Below, in pieces: positions 1 through 8,072 of a stretch of DNA of 64,000 nucleotides. The stretch is from Flammeovirgaceae bacterium BBD 1991-12 (GTDB lineage: Bacteria; Bacteroidota; Bacteroidia; Cytophagales; Cyclobacteriaceae): contig LYSV01000006.1 in assembly GCA_001657315.1 (NCBI GenBank), forward strand, positions 28,668-92,667, read 5' to 3'. The notes under the pieces were generated by a model. That model saw nothing but the letters and a program-made list of their open reading frames with translations. It was not told where the DNA came from and ran no database searches. The position numbers and the translations under genes were made by a program. Position 1 is the stretch's first letter; each line of letters opens with the position of its first letter.

Positions 1-822
1 CAAAGTGCCAGCGATGCCGATAAATACATTCCCACAGGCTGGGTGGGCAGATTACTGGACAACAACTGCCAGGATATCCCTTATGCCAATGCACAGGCAC
101 TCGAGATCAATGATACGCTCAGCCTTGCAATGAAAGGCCGTGAAGTTAAGGGACTGGCGCTGCAAAACCCTAAAAGGCTGTACCGTACTACACAACATCC
201 ATGGCTGAAAACACTGGCGACGGAAACTGATCACCCTCATGACCAGGCCGCATACCTGTACAAAACCCTCACAGAGACCACATCTTCTGCAGAATATCTC
301 TTCGAGAAGTCGAAGACCTACAGGAACAAGGTGAGTTATCCGGATCATGAGCTGGGTAAGCAACTGCATCAGGTAGCACAGTTGATCAATTCCGGGATCT
401 CCACACGGATCTATTATGTTTCACTATCCGGTTTTGATACCCATGCAGGCCAGAAATGGCAGCAGGCCCGGCTACTGAAGCAATACAGTGAAGCGTTGAA
501 AGCGTTTACCAGTGACCTGAAAGCTGCCGGCCGGTTTGATGATACCCTTATTATGACGTTTTCAGAGTTTGGCAGAAGGGTGAAACAGAATGCAAGCGGT
601 GGCACGGACCATGGAGCTGCCAACAACCTTTTTCTGGTAAGTGGCCAACTTAAAAAGCCCGGGTTGTTCAATGCTCTGCCGGACCTGTCCGATCTGGACA
701 ACGGAGATCTGAGGTATACGATCGACTTCCGTCAGGTATACGCTACCATCATTAAAAAGTGGCTGGGGTACGATCCGGTGAGTGTACTTGGGAAAGGATT
801 CAGCACCCTTGACATTGTGTAA
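1..822 (+). CDS. DUF1501 family protein, C-terminal part (gene begins before the window)
   Basis: The frame is open from base 1, so this is the 3' part of a gene that starts upstream; the first GTG, at 43, lies inside the conserved text TGWVGRLLD and is not a real start. The visible 273 residues match the second half of DUF1501 proteins, which have an alkaline-phosphatase/sulfatase-like fold. Recognisable blocks are YYVSLSGFDTHAGQ, TFSEFGRRVKQNASGGTDHG and the closing DFRQVYATIIKKWLG. These His and Asp residues (DTH, DHG) are the conserved core of the family. DUF1501 proteins usually carry a Tat or Sec signal and are encoded next to DUF1800 proteins; that part is outside the window. The biochemical role of the family is not established. 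Confidence 0.85.
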   Translation, partial: QSASDADKYIPTGWVGRLLDNNCQDIPYANAQALEINDTLSLAMKGREVKGLALQNPKRLYRTTQHPWLKTLATETDHPHDQAAYLYKTLTETTSSAEYLFEKSKTYRNKVSYPDHELGKQLHQVAQLINSGISTRIYYVSLSGFDTHAGQKWQQARLLKQYSEALKAFTSDLKAAGRFDDTLIMTFSEFGRRVKQNASGGTDHGAANNLFLVSGQLKKPGLFNALPDLSDLDNGDLRYTIDFRQVYATIIKKWLGYDPVSVLGKGFSTLDIV

Positions 823-854
823 CCTTTATGATCCGGACAAGATCAGCGATCCGG

Positions 855-1301
855 TCATGAATTTCGCATCATTTCACTGATCTTGTTAAATTTCTCCTTC
901 ATTTTGGTATTACTGTCGGATAGCTCCCCCAGCTTTCCAATGAGCAAGGTAAACTGCTCCCTGAGCAGGTCAAAGCCTGCTTCAGGATCTTTTTTGAAGG
1001 TAGTTTCGGCTTTTTTCAGCGCCTTCTCAAAAGCCTTTATGTCCTGGTGATAGATAATACCCTCTTCATTCAGCACTGACTTTTCATAGAGATCGTCCAC
1101 CTGAACATAAAGGATCTTTGCCAGTGCCTGCATGATCTTCATGGCAGGGGTGGAATGCCCCTTTTCCCAGGCAGAAACAGTGGCCTGTCTGAACTTTCTC
1201 CCCGTCTCCTGGAAGATCTTTTCGCTCAGGTCATTTTGGGTCAGCCCTAATTTTTTCCTGAAATACGAAATTTTATTTGCTGTACGAATTGTATCAGTCA
1301 A
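855..1301 (-). CDS. XRE-family helix-turn-helix transcriptional regulator
   Basis: A 148-residue protein with an N-terminal HTH_3 domain (about residues 8-68): KISYFRKKLGLTQNDLSEKI is the first helix pair, and QATVSAWEKG is the recognition helix region typical of Cro/CI-like regulators. The remaining 80 residues are charged and predicted helical, probably for dimerisation; no ligand domain is recognised. It is convergent with the DUF1501 gene and transcribed alone. A TATATTTG box lies on the minus strand at 1337-1330, about 29 bases before the ATG. Targets are unknown; self-regulation is usual for this family. Confidence 0.82.
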   Translation of the reverse strand: MTDTIRTANKISYFRKKLGLTQNDLSEKIFQETGRKFRQATVSAWEKGHSTPAMKIMQALAKILYVQVDDLYEKSVLNEEGIIYHQDIKAFEKALKKAETTFKKDPEAGFDLLREQFTLLIGKLGELSDSNTKMKEKFNKISEMMRNS

Positions 1302-1652
1302 TTATTTTTATTATTTATGCGTATAAATACAAATATAAACGAATAACCATTCCTTGAGTTAGTTTTTAAAGATATAAAAACTATTCATTAGTGTCCCAAT
1401 GGTTCACGTAATAAAAGTTCACCATTAAACAATTGACTAACTATGCCCGAAAAAACGATGAAATATCCTGTTGCAAAGGCACTGGACCCTTCTCTTCAGG
1501 ATCAACGCATCCAGGCCGATTATTGTTTTCTGCAAAAACCAATGGTCTCCCGGACGCCTGCCAGGGATAAGAATACCAAAATATCTTCGGCACAGCACTC
1601 AGCACTGCCTGAATCTTTTAACCAAATCAAATAACCTTTAAACAAATTAATT
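1302..1652. other. Intergenic region between divergent XRE and small HTH genes
   Basis: About 350 bases. The left end holds the XRE promoter region. A 63-codon ATG frame (1443-1634) resembles no family I know and has a generic composition, so I do not call it. No RNA gene or repeat is visible in the rest. Confidence 0.4.
1330..1337 (-). promoter_or_regulatory. Bacteroidota-type -7 box of the XRE gene
   Basis: On the minus strand this reads TATATTTG, a full match to the Bacteroidota -7 consensus TAnnTTTG. It lies in an AT-rich stretch, about 28 bases before the ATG at 1301. A small TTATgcgtATAA inverted repeat (1315-1326) sits between the box and the gene and could be an operator. No clear -33 TTTG was found at the usual 19-20 base distance. 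Confidence 0.4.
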
Positions 1653-1871
1653 GTGGCTTTGGAAAATATACTAAGAAGGGCCTTCACCCTCGACCAACTG
1701 ATCCGGCAAAAAAACACCGGTACAGTAGATGAAATTGCAATCAAGTTACAGGTCTCACGGCGTCAGGTATTCAATTACCTCAAGGTGATAAGAAAGATAG
1801 GTAAATCCTGCAGGTTCGACCCCGAGTTGCAAAGTTATGTTTATCTGGAGGATCAAAATCAGGAGGATTGA
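1653..1871 (+). CDS. Small helix-turn-helix protein (DeoR/HTH_11-like)
   Basis: A 72-residue protein starting at GTG. The centre, VDEIAIKLQVSRRQVFNYLK, is a good winged-helix/DeoR-type HTH: helix, turn at V-S, recognition helix RRQVFNYLKVI. The wing-like end is CRFDPELQSYVYLED. It has no effector domain, so it is either a stand-alone DNA-binding protein or a remnant. Its TGA overlaps the TTG start of the next frame, and AGGAGG (1861-1866) lies just before that junction, which supports a two-gene unit. The start is uncertain because no ATG is available in frame. Confidence 0.6.
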   Translation: MALENILRRAFTLDQLIRQKNTGTVDEIAIKLQVSRRQVFNYLKVIRKIGKSCRFDPELQSYVYLEDQNQED

Positions 1872-2128
1872 TCGCGGAAGAAGATGGATCAACAAACCGG
1901 GCCGGTGCCCGGGAAGATCTTGTTTTCCTGCTGAGCTTTCTTCAACTCAATACACTTCGGTTTGACAAATACTTTGACAAGCTGCAGGACGCTTTGGACC
2001 ACGAAAGCCGGGGCGAGCCGGCTACACTGGCAGACACCACTAAAGAGTGCCTGAAACATGTAGTCAGGATGCAAAAAAACCTGCAGGACATACTCAGACT
2101 GCTATCGGATAGTGAGTCAAAAGGATAA
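1868..2128 (+). CDS. Hypothetical small helical protein
   Basis: An 86-residue frame that begins with TTG in the overlap TTGA with the preceding HTH gene. It is charged and predicted all-helical (FLLSFLQLNTLRFDKYFDKL, CLKHVVRMQKNLQDILRLL). I recognise no family. The tight overlap with the HTH gene and the AGGAGG at 1861-1866 argue that it is translated as its partner. The first 20 residues have low-complexity composition, so the true start may lie slightly downstream. Confidence 0.45.
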   Translation: MIAEEDGSTNRAGAREDLVFLLSFLQLNTLRFDKYFDKLQDALDHESRGEPATLADTTKECLKHVVRMQKNLQDILRLLSDSESKG

Positions 2129-2557
2129 AAGGATGGATCAAAGCGGTTAGGACATAACGATAAGATGGGGGTAAGCAAAGGTCGCAAGGCGCTCACGTGA
2201 TTTCACGCGGGATGTTTTGACGGCCTTTGCGCTTTTGAGCTCGGTATATAAGTTTTTGAGCAGTCACTTAAATCATGTGGCGGTATTCTGCATCATAGGA
2301 ATATCATTCTCAACACTGACCTGATTTTTTCATCATTTTCATCAGCATAATCACGGATATGTAAAGAGTATTCTACTTGCTGCGACAGGGCGGACGGGGG
2401 TACACACACCCAACAAATACTCCAGCACTCTTCAAGGTACCCCTCATACTCAACGAGGCAATAGATTCCAGATATTTTTTTCATTCCATTACAAAAATTC
2501 TGGAATGATGACCTATTTAAAATTCGTTTGCGTGCTTTAAACCCAGCAACTTATATA
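2129..2557. other. Intergenic region with a structured repeat-like element
   Basis: About 430 bases with no convincing gene. A 63-codon minus frame (2293-2484) is open but unusually rich in Cys and Trp and matches nothing I know. The left part contains the stem-loop element at 2175-2230 described separately. Confidence 0.4.
2175..2230. repeat. Intergenic stem-loop, probable degenerate dispersed repeat
   Basis: The outer arms GCAAAGGTCG (2175-2184) and CGGCCTTTGC (2221-2230) pair over 10 positions with one G-U. Inside is a second small stem, CGTG-ATTT-CACG. The GCAAAGG/CCTTTGC theme resembles intergenic palindromic elements that I recall as common in Bacteroidota genomes; copy number cannot be tested here. 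It is followed on the plus strand by GCTTTTG, so it could also end transcription of the small gene upstream. Confidence 0.4.
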
Positions 2558-3235
2558 CTAGCTCCTCACAATCAACCACCTAAATCCCTTATAAAGACCT
2601 ACTCCCACATAACCCAACAAGCCCATTTTACGCTTTTCCTCAATGTTTATCTCTATTGTGGAAAAGTCAGCCAGGTGCTTGAGACGTCCTGATTTACCCT
2701 TGAGTAGCTCAATCTCACTGTTCAAACGTTCCAGCTCCTTTTCAACTTTTAAGGCAGCCTCCACATTTTCCGCTTTGGAGAGCAGTTCAAGGTATCGCTG
2801 GCGGGCCTTATTGGCATTTTCAAGGCGGATCTCATAATCCCTGTACTCTTCTGTAACATCATCACCGCGAAGGATTTTGCTTTTTACCTTACCCAGTCCG
2901 GAAATGGCCTTCAGCGCCGTATCCAAATGCTTTGCCCCCACCCTGATAGTTGACCTTCTGTTACCGAGCGTTACGGCGTAACCATCGTATTTTTTGGCAA
3001 TTTCTATCAAACGACGATTCAGGGTATCATAGCTATCCACTGAGATGTTGATAACAGCATTGAAGATAACGATCCTGCCCTCGTCCCGGGCAAAACCGCT
3101 TCGTTCAAATTCCGGGATTGAAGCTGCATTGCCATAGCGGTATCGAGGTTTTTTGGCAAATTCATTGACAGAGCAAGCCGATATTAAAATGGATGATAAA
3201 AGAATAAAAAAACCGGTTTTAATGGACATTTTCAT
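2558..3235 (-). CDS. DUF4349-containing lipoprotein
   Basis: 225 residues. The N-terminus is a lipoprotein signal with lipobox LISAC (Cys21), so the protein is expected to be membrane-anchored on the periplasmic side. The body is a DUF4349 domain: VINISVDSYDTLNRRLIEIAKKY, then DDVTEEYRDYEIRLENANK and a coiled-coil segment (about 130-180; ALKVEKELERLNSEIELLKG), ending in a short hydrophobic stretch, GLLGYVGVGLYKGFRWLIV. DUF4349 proteins usually have this beta-coiled-coil-TM layout; their function is unknown. It is a single gene, divergent from the membrane protein at 3492. Confidence 0.8.
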   Translation of the reverse strand: MKMSIKTGFFILLSSILISACSVNEFAKKPRYRYGNAASIPEFERSGFARDEGRIVIFNAVINISVDSYDTLNRRLIEIAKKYDGYAVTLGNRRSTIRVGAKHLDTALKAISGLGKVKSKILRGDDVTEEYRDYEIRLENANKARQRYLELLSKAENVEAALKVEKELERLNSEIELLKGKSGRLKHLADFSTIEINIEEKRKMGLLGYVGVGLYKGFRWLIVRS

Positions 3236-3465
3236 AGTTATCGTATTTTGAAATAATGATGATTCAACGGTATTATGTTATCAAAAATGCTGCCGTCAAT
3301 GGTCAGCATCTCCCATATCCTGTGGATGGTTATTCGGAATAACCCTGGCAGTTTGAAAAAGTCACTGAAACTGAAGGGTAGTACGAGTGTGATCCTTTTT
3401 TATTATGCAGGCACCAAGAGAATGATTTTCAATTGAAACCTTTGAAATGTAGTTCACGTACATTT

Positions 3466-3482
3466 ACTTTGAATTTCAAAGT
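3466..3482. promoter_or_regulatory. Palindromic operator overlapping the promoter of the 3492 operon
   Basis: ACTTTGAA-T-TTCAAAGT is a perfect palindrome with 8-base arms and a 1-base centre. It overlaps a TACTTTG -7-like element (3465-3471), with TTTG at 3441-3444 upstream in the -33 place. Nearly the same 17-mer, followed by the same ACTTTTAAAATG, occurs before the radical SAM gene at 4485-4501. The winged-helix regulator encoded by the second gene of this operon is the natural candidate to bind it (inference). Confidence 0.6.
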
Positions 3483-3491
3483 ACTTTTAAA

Positions 3492-4115
3492 ATGAGTTCA
3501 AAAGAGCAGTATCTCAGCGAGATCTCGGAGATAAAAAACATGATGGAGCGTTCATCGCGCTTTATTTCCCTTAGTGGTTTGTCCGGGGTTTTTGCCGGTA
3601 TATATGCACTGATCGGTGCATGGTTGGTGTTTGATCGTATGTACGCTACTGATGGCTTCCTGTACAACCGCACCTACCATAACTCATATAACAGTGATGT
3701 CCTTTTCATGATCGCGGTAGCTTCGGGGGTATTGGTACTGGCACTAACAACCGGTGTGTTTTTCACCACGAGGAAGGCCAAAAGACATGGTCTGAAAATA
3801 TGGGACAATACCACAAAACGGCTGTTGATCAATTTACTGATTCCCCTGGCTACCGGTGGCATCATTTGCTTGATCCTGCTGAATAAGCAATATTATACCA
3901 TGGTGGCTCCGGTTACGCTGGTCTTTTACGGACTCTCCCTGGTCAATGCCAGCCATCACACCTATCGGGATATTCGCTTCCTTGGGTTAACAGAGATCGT
4001 ATTGGGGCTTATCGCCCTCGTGTATATAGGATATGGCCTGTTGTTCTGGGCCATTGGATTTGGTGTGTTGCATATTTTATATGGCGCACTGATGTATTTC
4101 AAATACGAACGGTGA
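3492..4115 (+). CDS. Multi-pass membrane protein of unknown function
   Basis: 207 residues with about six hydrophobic helices: after a short cytoplasmic start (EQYLSEISEIKNMMERSSRF) come GLSGVFAGIYALIGAWLV, VLFMIAVASGVLVLAL, LLINLLIPLATGGIICLILL, a VTLVFYGLSLV segment and two C-terminal helices ending at a LYGALMYFKYER tail. I recognise no named family. The stop overlaps the GTG start of the winged-helix regulator gene (GTGA), so the two are translationally coupled; such pairs often make the membrane protein the partner or target of the regulator. The start codon is ten bases behind the palindrome and no Shine-Dalgarno is visible. Confidence 0.75.
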   Translation: MSSKEQYLSEISEIKNMMERSSRFISLSGLSGVFAGIYALIGAWLVFDRMYATDGFLYNRTYHNSYNSDVLFMIAVASGVLVLALTTGVFFTTRKAKRHGLKIWDNTTKRLLINLLIPLATGGIICLILLNKQYYTMVAPVTLVFYGLSLVNASHHTYRDIRFLGLTEIVLGLIALVYIGYGLLFWAIGFGVLHILYGALMYFKYER

Positions 4116-4411
4116 AGAATTTAATCGATAAACTGGATAAGGCATTTGAAAACCGTGTGCGCCTGGGTATAATGTCAGCTTTGATGGTCAACAGCTACCT
4201 TGATTTCAACACATTGAAGGAATTGCTTCAGGTAACGGACGGCAACCTGGCCAGTCACCTGAAGGCACTGGAGCAGGTAGAGTATATCGCCATGCGCAAG
4301 GAATTTATTGGACGCAAGCCCAATACCAAATACAACGTAACCGAAAAGGGCAAAACAGCTTTCAGCCGGCACATTGCCGCGCTTGAGGAACTGATCAGGG
4401 GTAGCTCATGA
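4112..4411 (+). CDS. Winged-helix transcriptional regulator (HTH_27-like)
   Basis: 99 residues, nearly all one winged-helix domain: FENRVRLGIMSALMV, then YLDFNTLKELLQVTDGNLASHLKALEQVEYI, with recognition helix GNLASHLKALE, and a wing, RKPNTKYNVTEKGKTAF. This matches the PF13601 (HTH_27) MarR/ArsR-like group, which has no separate ligand domain. It starts at GTG overlapping the preceding stop. The palindromes at 3466 and 4485 are likely binding sites, giving self-regulation and control of the radical SAM operon (inference). Confidence 0.82.
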   Translation: MKNLIDKLDKAFENRVRLGIMSALMVNSYLDFNTLKELLQVTDGNLASHLKALEQVEYIAMRKEFIGRKPNTKYNVTEKGKTAFSRHIAALEELIRGSS

Positions 4412-4484
4412 AATTTATGATCTGGAAATTAAAAGTTAAGGCCTAAAGACTCAGGACTTAATACCAAGGATTTAATACTATTTC

Positions 4485-4501
4485 ACTTTGAAATACAAAG
4501 T
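4485..4501. promoter_or_regulatory. Second copy of the palindromic operator, before the radical SAM gene
   Basis: ACTTTGAA-A-TACAAAGT, with one mismatch between the arms. It differs from the copy at 3466-3482 at two positions only, and the identity continues through ACTTTTAAAATG into the start codon. Conservation of operator, spacing and leader before two separate transcription units is the main evidence for shared control. Confidence 0.6.
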
Positions 4502-4510
4502 ACTTTTAAA

Positions 4511-5948
4511 ATGAAAATAAAATTTATCCTTCCCGCACTCAAGGAAGCGGAAAGCCCGTTTTGGAGGCCCATTAAGTATTCACTCTTCCCTCCTCTCGGG
4601 CTGGCTACCCTTGCAGCATACATAAGCCCGGAAGATGAGGCGGTGATCGTTGATCAGCATGTTGAAAGGCTTTCTCTCGATGATGAGCCTGATCTTGTTG
4701 TGATCCAGGTATACATTACCAATGCCTACCGGGCGTATAAAATTGCGGATCACTACCGGTCACGCGGGGTGTATGTAATCCTGGGTGGGCTGCACGTAAC
4801 CTCACTACCGGAAGAGGCTGCGGCTCATGCCGACAGTATATTCCTGGGGCCGGGAGAGGACACCTTTCCTCAATTTCTCAGAGACTTCCGAACCAACAGA
4901 AAGTCTGTCAGGCGCAGGTATGTATCCACTGTGAGAACCCTTCAGGGTATTCCTCCAGTACGCAGGGACCTTATCAAACGACGCCTTTACCTTGTTCCCA
5001 ATTCGATTGTGGTCAGCCGGGGCTGCCCTTTTCACTGTGATTTTTGCTACAAGGATGCGTTTTTTGAAGGCGGCCGGTCATTTTATACGCAGCAGGTTGA
5101 TGATGCATTGGCGGAAATTGACCGGCTACCCGGCAGACATCTTTATTTCCTTGATGACCATCTGCTGGGCCATCAGCCTTTTGCCCACTCACTCTTCGAG
5201 GGCATGAAAGGCATGGATCGTGTGTTCCAGGGCGCTGCTACGGTGGATTCCATACTGCGTGGTGATCTGATCGAACACGCGGCAGCGGCTGGTTTGCGTA
5301 GTGTTTTCATAGGCTTTGAAACGCTGGACAGTCACAATCTGAAGCAAAGCAATAAAAAGCAAAACCTTGGCCGGAGCTACGACCAGGCCATTGCACGGCT
5401 CAATGACCTGGGGATCATGATCAACGGCAGCTTCGTATTCGGTCTTGACAGTGATACCAAAGATGTTTTCAAAAAGACTGTAGACTGGGCTATAGAAAGG
5501 GGGATCACCACCAGCACCTATCACATCCTTACCCCCTACCCGGGCACCAAACTTTTTCTGGATCTCGAAAAGGAAGGAAGGGTCCTCACCCGTAACTGGG
5601 ACCGGTATGATACACGCAATGTAGTATACAAAACCAAAGGGCTTACCGCTGAAGAGCTGAAAACAGGTTATGACTGGTCCTATCAGGAATTTTACAAGTT
5701 GGAGGTCCATTGCCAGGGCAAGTCTGCAACACGACACCCTGAAGCACATGGTAAAGCATTTCATGTATGCAGGTGGCTGGAAGAAATTCGAACCCCTTTG
5801 GAATTTCCTGATCAAAGCCAAAGAACTTAATAATATGCTTCCCCTGCTGGAAGCGATCTTGTCACGGGCAGGAAAACCAGAAACCAGAAGTATGTCACGG
5901 GAATTTGAAAAACCTGCCCTGAATCCTCTTAAAATAAATCAGATATGA
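4511..5948 (+). CDS. B12-binding-domain radical SAM protein, apparently frameshifted near base 5700
   Basis: N-terminal cobalamin-binding-like Rossmann domain (about residues 1-140; PPLGLATLAAYI, LGGLHVTSLPEEA, FLGPGEDTF), then a radical SAM core with cluster motif CPFHCDFC (near residue 175) and IGFETLD further on. The DxHxxG cobalamin motif is not present. The 4511 frame runs to 5830, but its last 40 residues look wrong. From about 5670 the +1-shifted frame reads WRSIARASLQHDTLKHMVKH and AGGWKKFEPLWNFLIKA, which I recognise as the normal C-terminus of this family. One extra T at 5699-5700 (AAGTTGGAGG for AAGTGGAGG) explains the switch. The shifted frame ends in an ATGA overlap with the next gene, supporting it. 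The intact product would be about 479 residues. It could be a real mutation or a sequencing error. Confidence 0.8.
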
Positions 5949-7393
5949 ACATCAAATTCAAAAAACAGGACGGACTGCTTCTGGCAGTCATTATGACCTA
6001 CAGCTATCTGTTCTATGAACAACATCCGGGCATTAATGTACTAATATTTAACCTGATAGTTATCGGCGCCCTGGTCATAAGTCGTCCAATAAAAGCAGTC
6101 AGTCCGGCTCTTTGGGTGACTGCCTTAGGGTGCCTGTTGTCCTCCGTAGGTGTGGTAGTGGTGAATACCGATCTGGCAGTATTCGCCAGCTTTCTGTCAC
6201 TTATTCTGCTACTGGGTTATGTGCTGGATAAAGAATCATCACTGTTCGTATCTCTCCTGAATGCTACATATTCCATGCTGGCTGCACCTTTTGTTTATAG
6301 TGTCCGGTATTTTCACCGAAGGCCTGATGAAACATCAGCAAGACCATCACTTAGCCAACGACTCAGACTATTACGCTTTGGCAGTCTTGCCCTACCGGTT
6401 CTCATCGCCCTGATCTTTTTAAGCCTTTATGCCAGTGCCAATCCGGTATTTTCCAGCCTGTTGGAACAGATCCGTTTTGATTTTATATCGTGGGAATGGG
6501 TACGCTTTACGCTGATCGGCACCTTCATACTGTTTGGGTTTTTCTATACCACTCAAATGGAAAGTCTTACACAATGGGACGACAAACAGATCAATGACAT
6601 AGTACGTACCAGAAGAACAAAAACCCAAGATTTTCACCCTCTGGCACTGAAGTTTGAATTAAAAACAGGGGTCATACTGCTACTGCTTTTGAACCTGCTA
6701 CTACTGGTTTTTAACCTTGCTGACATTTCCTACATTTCAGGTTCACGATTACCGGAGGGACTCACCTATTCCCAGTATGTGCATCAGGGGGTGTATACAC
6801 TCATCGTTTCCATCATACTCGCCATTCTGATCATTGTATATTTCCTGAGAGGCAATCTTAACTTTCACTCCCGAAACCGGCTACTAATCCTGCTGACGTA
6901 TGCATGGATCGTTCAGAATATAATACTGGCGCTGGGGATAGCATACAAAAACGGGTTATACATTGAAGAATACAGCCTTACCTATAAAAGGATCGGAGTA
7001 TTTGTCTACCTGTTCCTTGCTCTCGCCGGCCTGCTGACTACCTATACAAAGACCGGCAGCCTGAAAAATCACTGGTACCTGCTCCGAAGAAACGCATGGA
7101 TCGCCTATGTACTCCTGCTGGTGATGAGTCTTTTCAACTGGGACAGGATCATTACTAACACCAATCTTAAAAAAACGGACAATACTGACTTTAAGTACCT
7201 GACGGGCCTTTCCGATGCCAATCTACCCGAACTTCAGTTATTGGAGAATGATAACCGGCTTCCTTTAACACTTACCGCCGACCTCACCCACAAGCGTCAG
7301 GCCTTTTTTGAAAGGACCCGCTCCACTGGCTGGCAGTCATGGAATTACCGTGACCATAAGATCACTTATCAGCTCAATGACTTACTTCCATGA
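5945..7393 (+). CDS. DUF4173 multi-pass membrane protein
   Basis: 482 residues, about 11-12 hydrophobic helices. DUF4173-like features are the N-terminal helix cluster (LLAVIMTYSYLFYEQ), the segment YASANPVFSSLLEQI, and the later LLLLLNLLLLVFN and LLILLTYAWIVQNIILAL, followed by a soluble tail of about 75 residues with LPELQLLENDNRLP. DUF4173 proteins are integral membrane proteins of unknown function, often near regulators of the HTH_27/DUF2975 kind. The start forms ATGA with the end of the shifted radical SAM frame and the stop forms ATGA with the next gene, so all belong to one operon. Confidence 0.82.
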   Translation: MNIKFKKQDGLLLAVIMTYSYLFYEQHPGINVLIFNLIVIGALVISRPIKAVSPALWVTALGCLLSSVGVVVVNTDLAVFASFLSLILLLGYVLDKESSLFVSLLNATYSMLAAPFVYSVRYFHRRPDETSARPSLSQRLRLLRFGSLALPVLIALIFLSLYASANPVFSSLLEQIRFDFISWEWVRFTLIGTFILFGFFYTTQMESLTQWDDKQINDIVRTRRTKTQDFHPLALKFELKTGVILLLLLNLLLLVFNLADISYISGSRLPEGLTYSQYVHQGVYTLIVSIILAILIIVYFLRGNLNFHSRNRLLILLTYAWIVQNIILALGIAYKNGLYIEEYSLTYKRIGVFVYLFLALAGLLTTYTKTGSLKNHWYLLRRNAWIAYVLLLVMSLFNWDRIITNTNLKKTDNTDFKYLTGLSDANLPELQLLENDNRLPLTLTADLTHKRQAFFERTRSTGWQSWNYRDHKITYQLNDLLP

Positions 7394-8061
7394 ATGCCCC
7401 GTTTTCCATTGTGAGAACTGCCTTCAGGCTCGGGCCTGTCGCTATCACATGGTTCATCGTGATGATATATCTGATGGATGGCGGTCTTGAGGTAGGTGTA
7501 GTGCTCCCGGTTTTCTTCTTTGGTACGGTTATATGCTGGATCATATCCTTTTTCGCCGGACTGATCTTTTTTGGCGCTTTGGCTGCGCTGCATCAGGTAC
7601 GGCCTATGGGCACCAACCAGATCCAAATATTTGAGAGGGGATTGCCTCTGTTCATTTTTGGCTTTGGCAGCCTAGTGGCGTGGTCCTGCTCAAATGATCG
7701 CCGGATCATCGATAATCTTTCCGAAGATGCATCCGTCAGGATCTACGACCGACACGGAACAATCATTTTTAGTTCCGATGATGGATATGCCCATCCCAGG
7801 GATGGGCACCTACCGTGGCAGTTCACTGCCCGTCGGATCCTAATTATATCTGATCCAGGATGGACCGCATACATACGGGGGTACCGTACTCCAATAGGAA
7901 AAATGCATATTCATCCGTCCGAAGACGGACTCAATCAAGGAAAATCAGCTTCGAATCACTTATTGGACGTTTCTCGCATAGATTTTAGTGTTTTTCGCAT
8001 AGGCTCACAGGTACCTATGCTCACATCTTTGATGCAAAGTTTTAACGTAACGTATTTATAA
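7390..8061 (+). CDS. Membrane protein of unknown function, probably with a degraded C-terminus
   Basis: 223 residues. The first 105 carry three or four hydrophobic helices (VAITWFIVMIYLMDGG, VVLPVFFFGTVICWIISFF, GLIFFGALAAL, LPLFIFGFGSLVAW). The rest is soluble. After about residue 150 the text loses family-like character and contains short direct repeats (GTTTCTCGCATAG at 7969, GTTTTTCGCATAG at 7990). Coupled by ATGA to DUF4173. I recognise no family, and since the next 300 bases are a pseudogene the real 3' end may have been lost or replaced. Confidence 0.55.
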   Translation: MNAPFSIVRTAFRLGPVAITWFIVMIYLMDGGLEVGVVLPVFFFGTVICWIISFFAGLIFFGALAALHQVRPMGTNQIQIFERGLPLFIFGFGSLVAWSCSNDRRIIDNLSEDASVRIYDRHGTIIFSSDDGYAHPRDGHLPWQFTARRILIISDPGWTAYIRGYRTPIGKMHIHPSEDGLNQGKSASNHLLDVSRIDFSVFRIGSQVPMLTSLMQSFNVTYL

Positions 8062-8072
8062 ACACAATCCCT

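Noticed and set aside
1443..1634. 63-codon ATG frame before the small HTH gene
   Set aside because: No family features, generic composition and no ribosome-binding sequence; kept as intergenic.
2293..2484. 63-codon minus-strand frame
   Set aside because: Rich in Cys and Trp with no recognised domain; could at most be a gene remnant.
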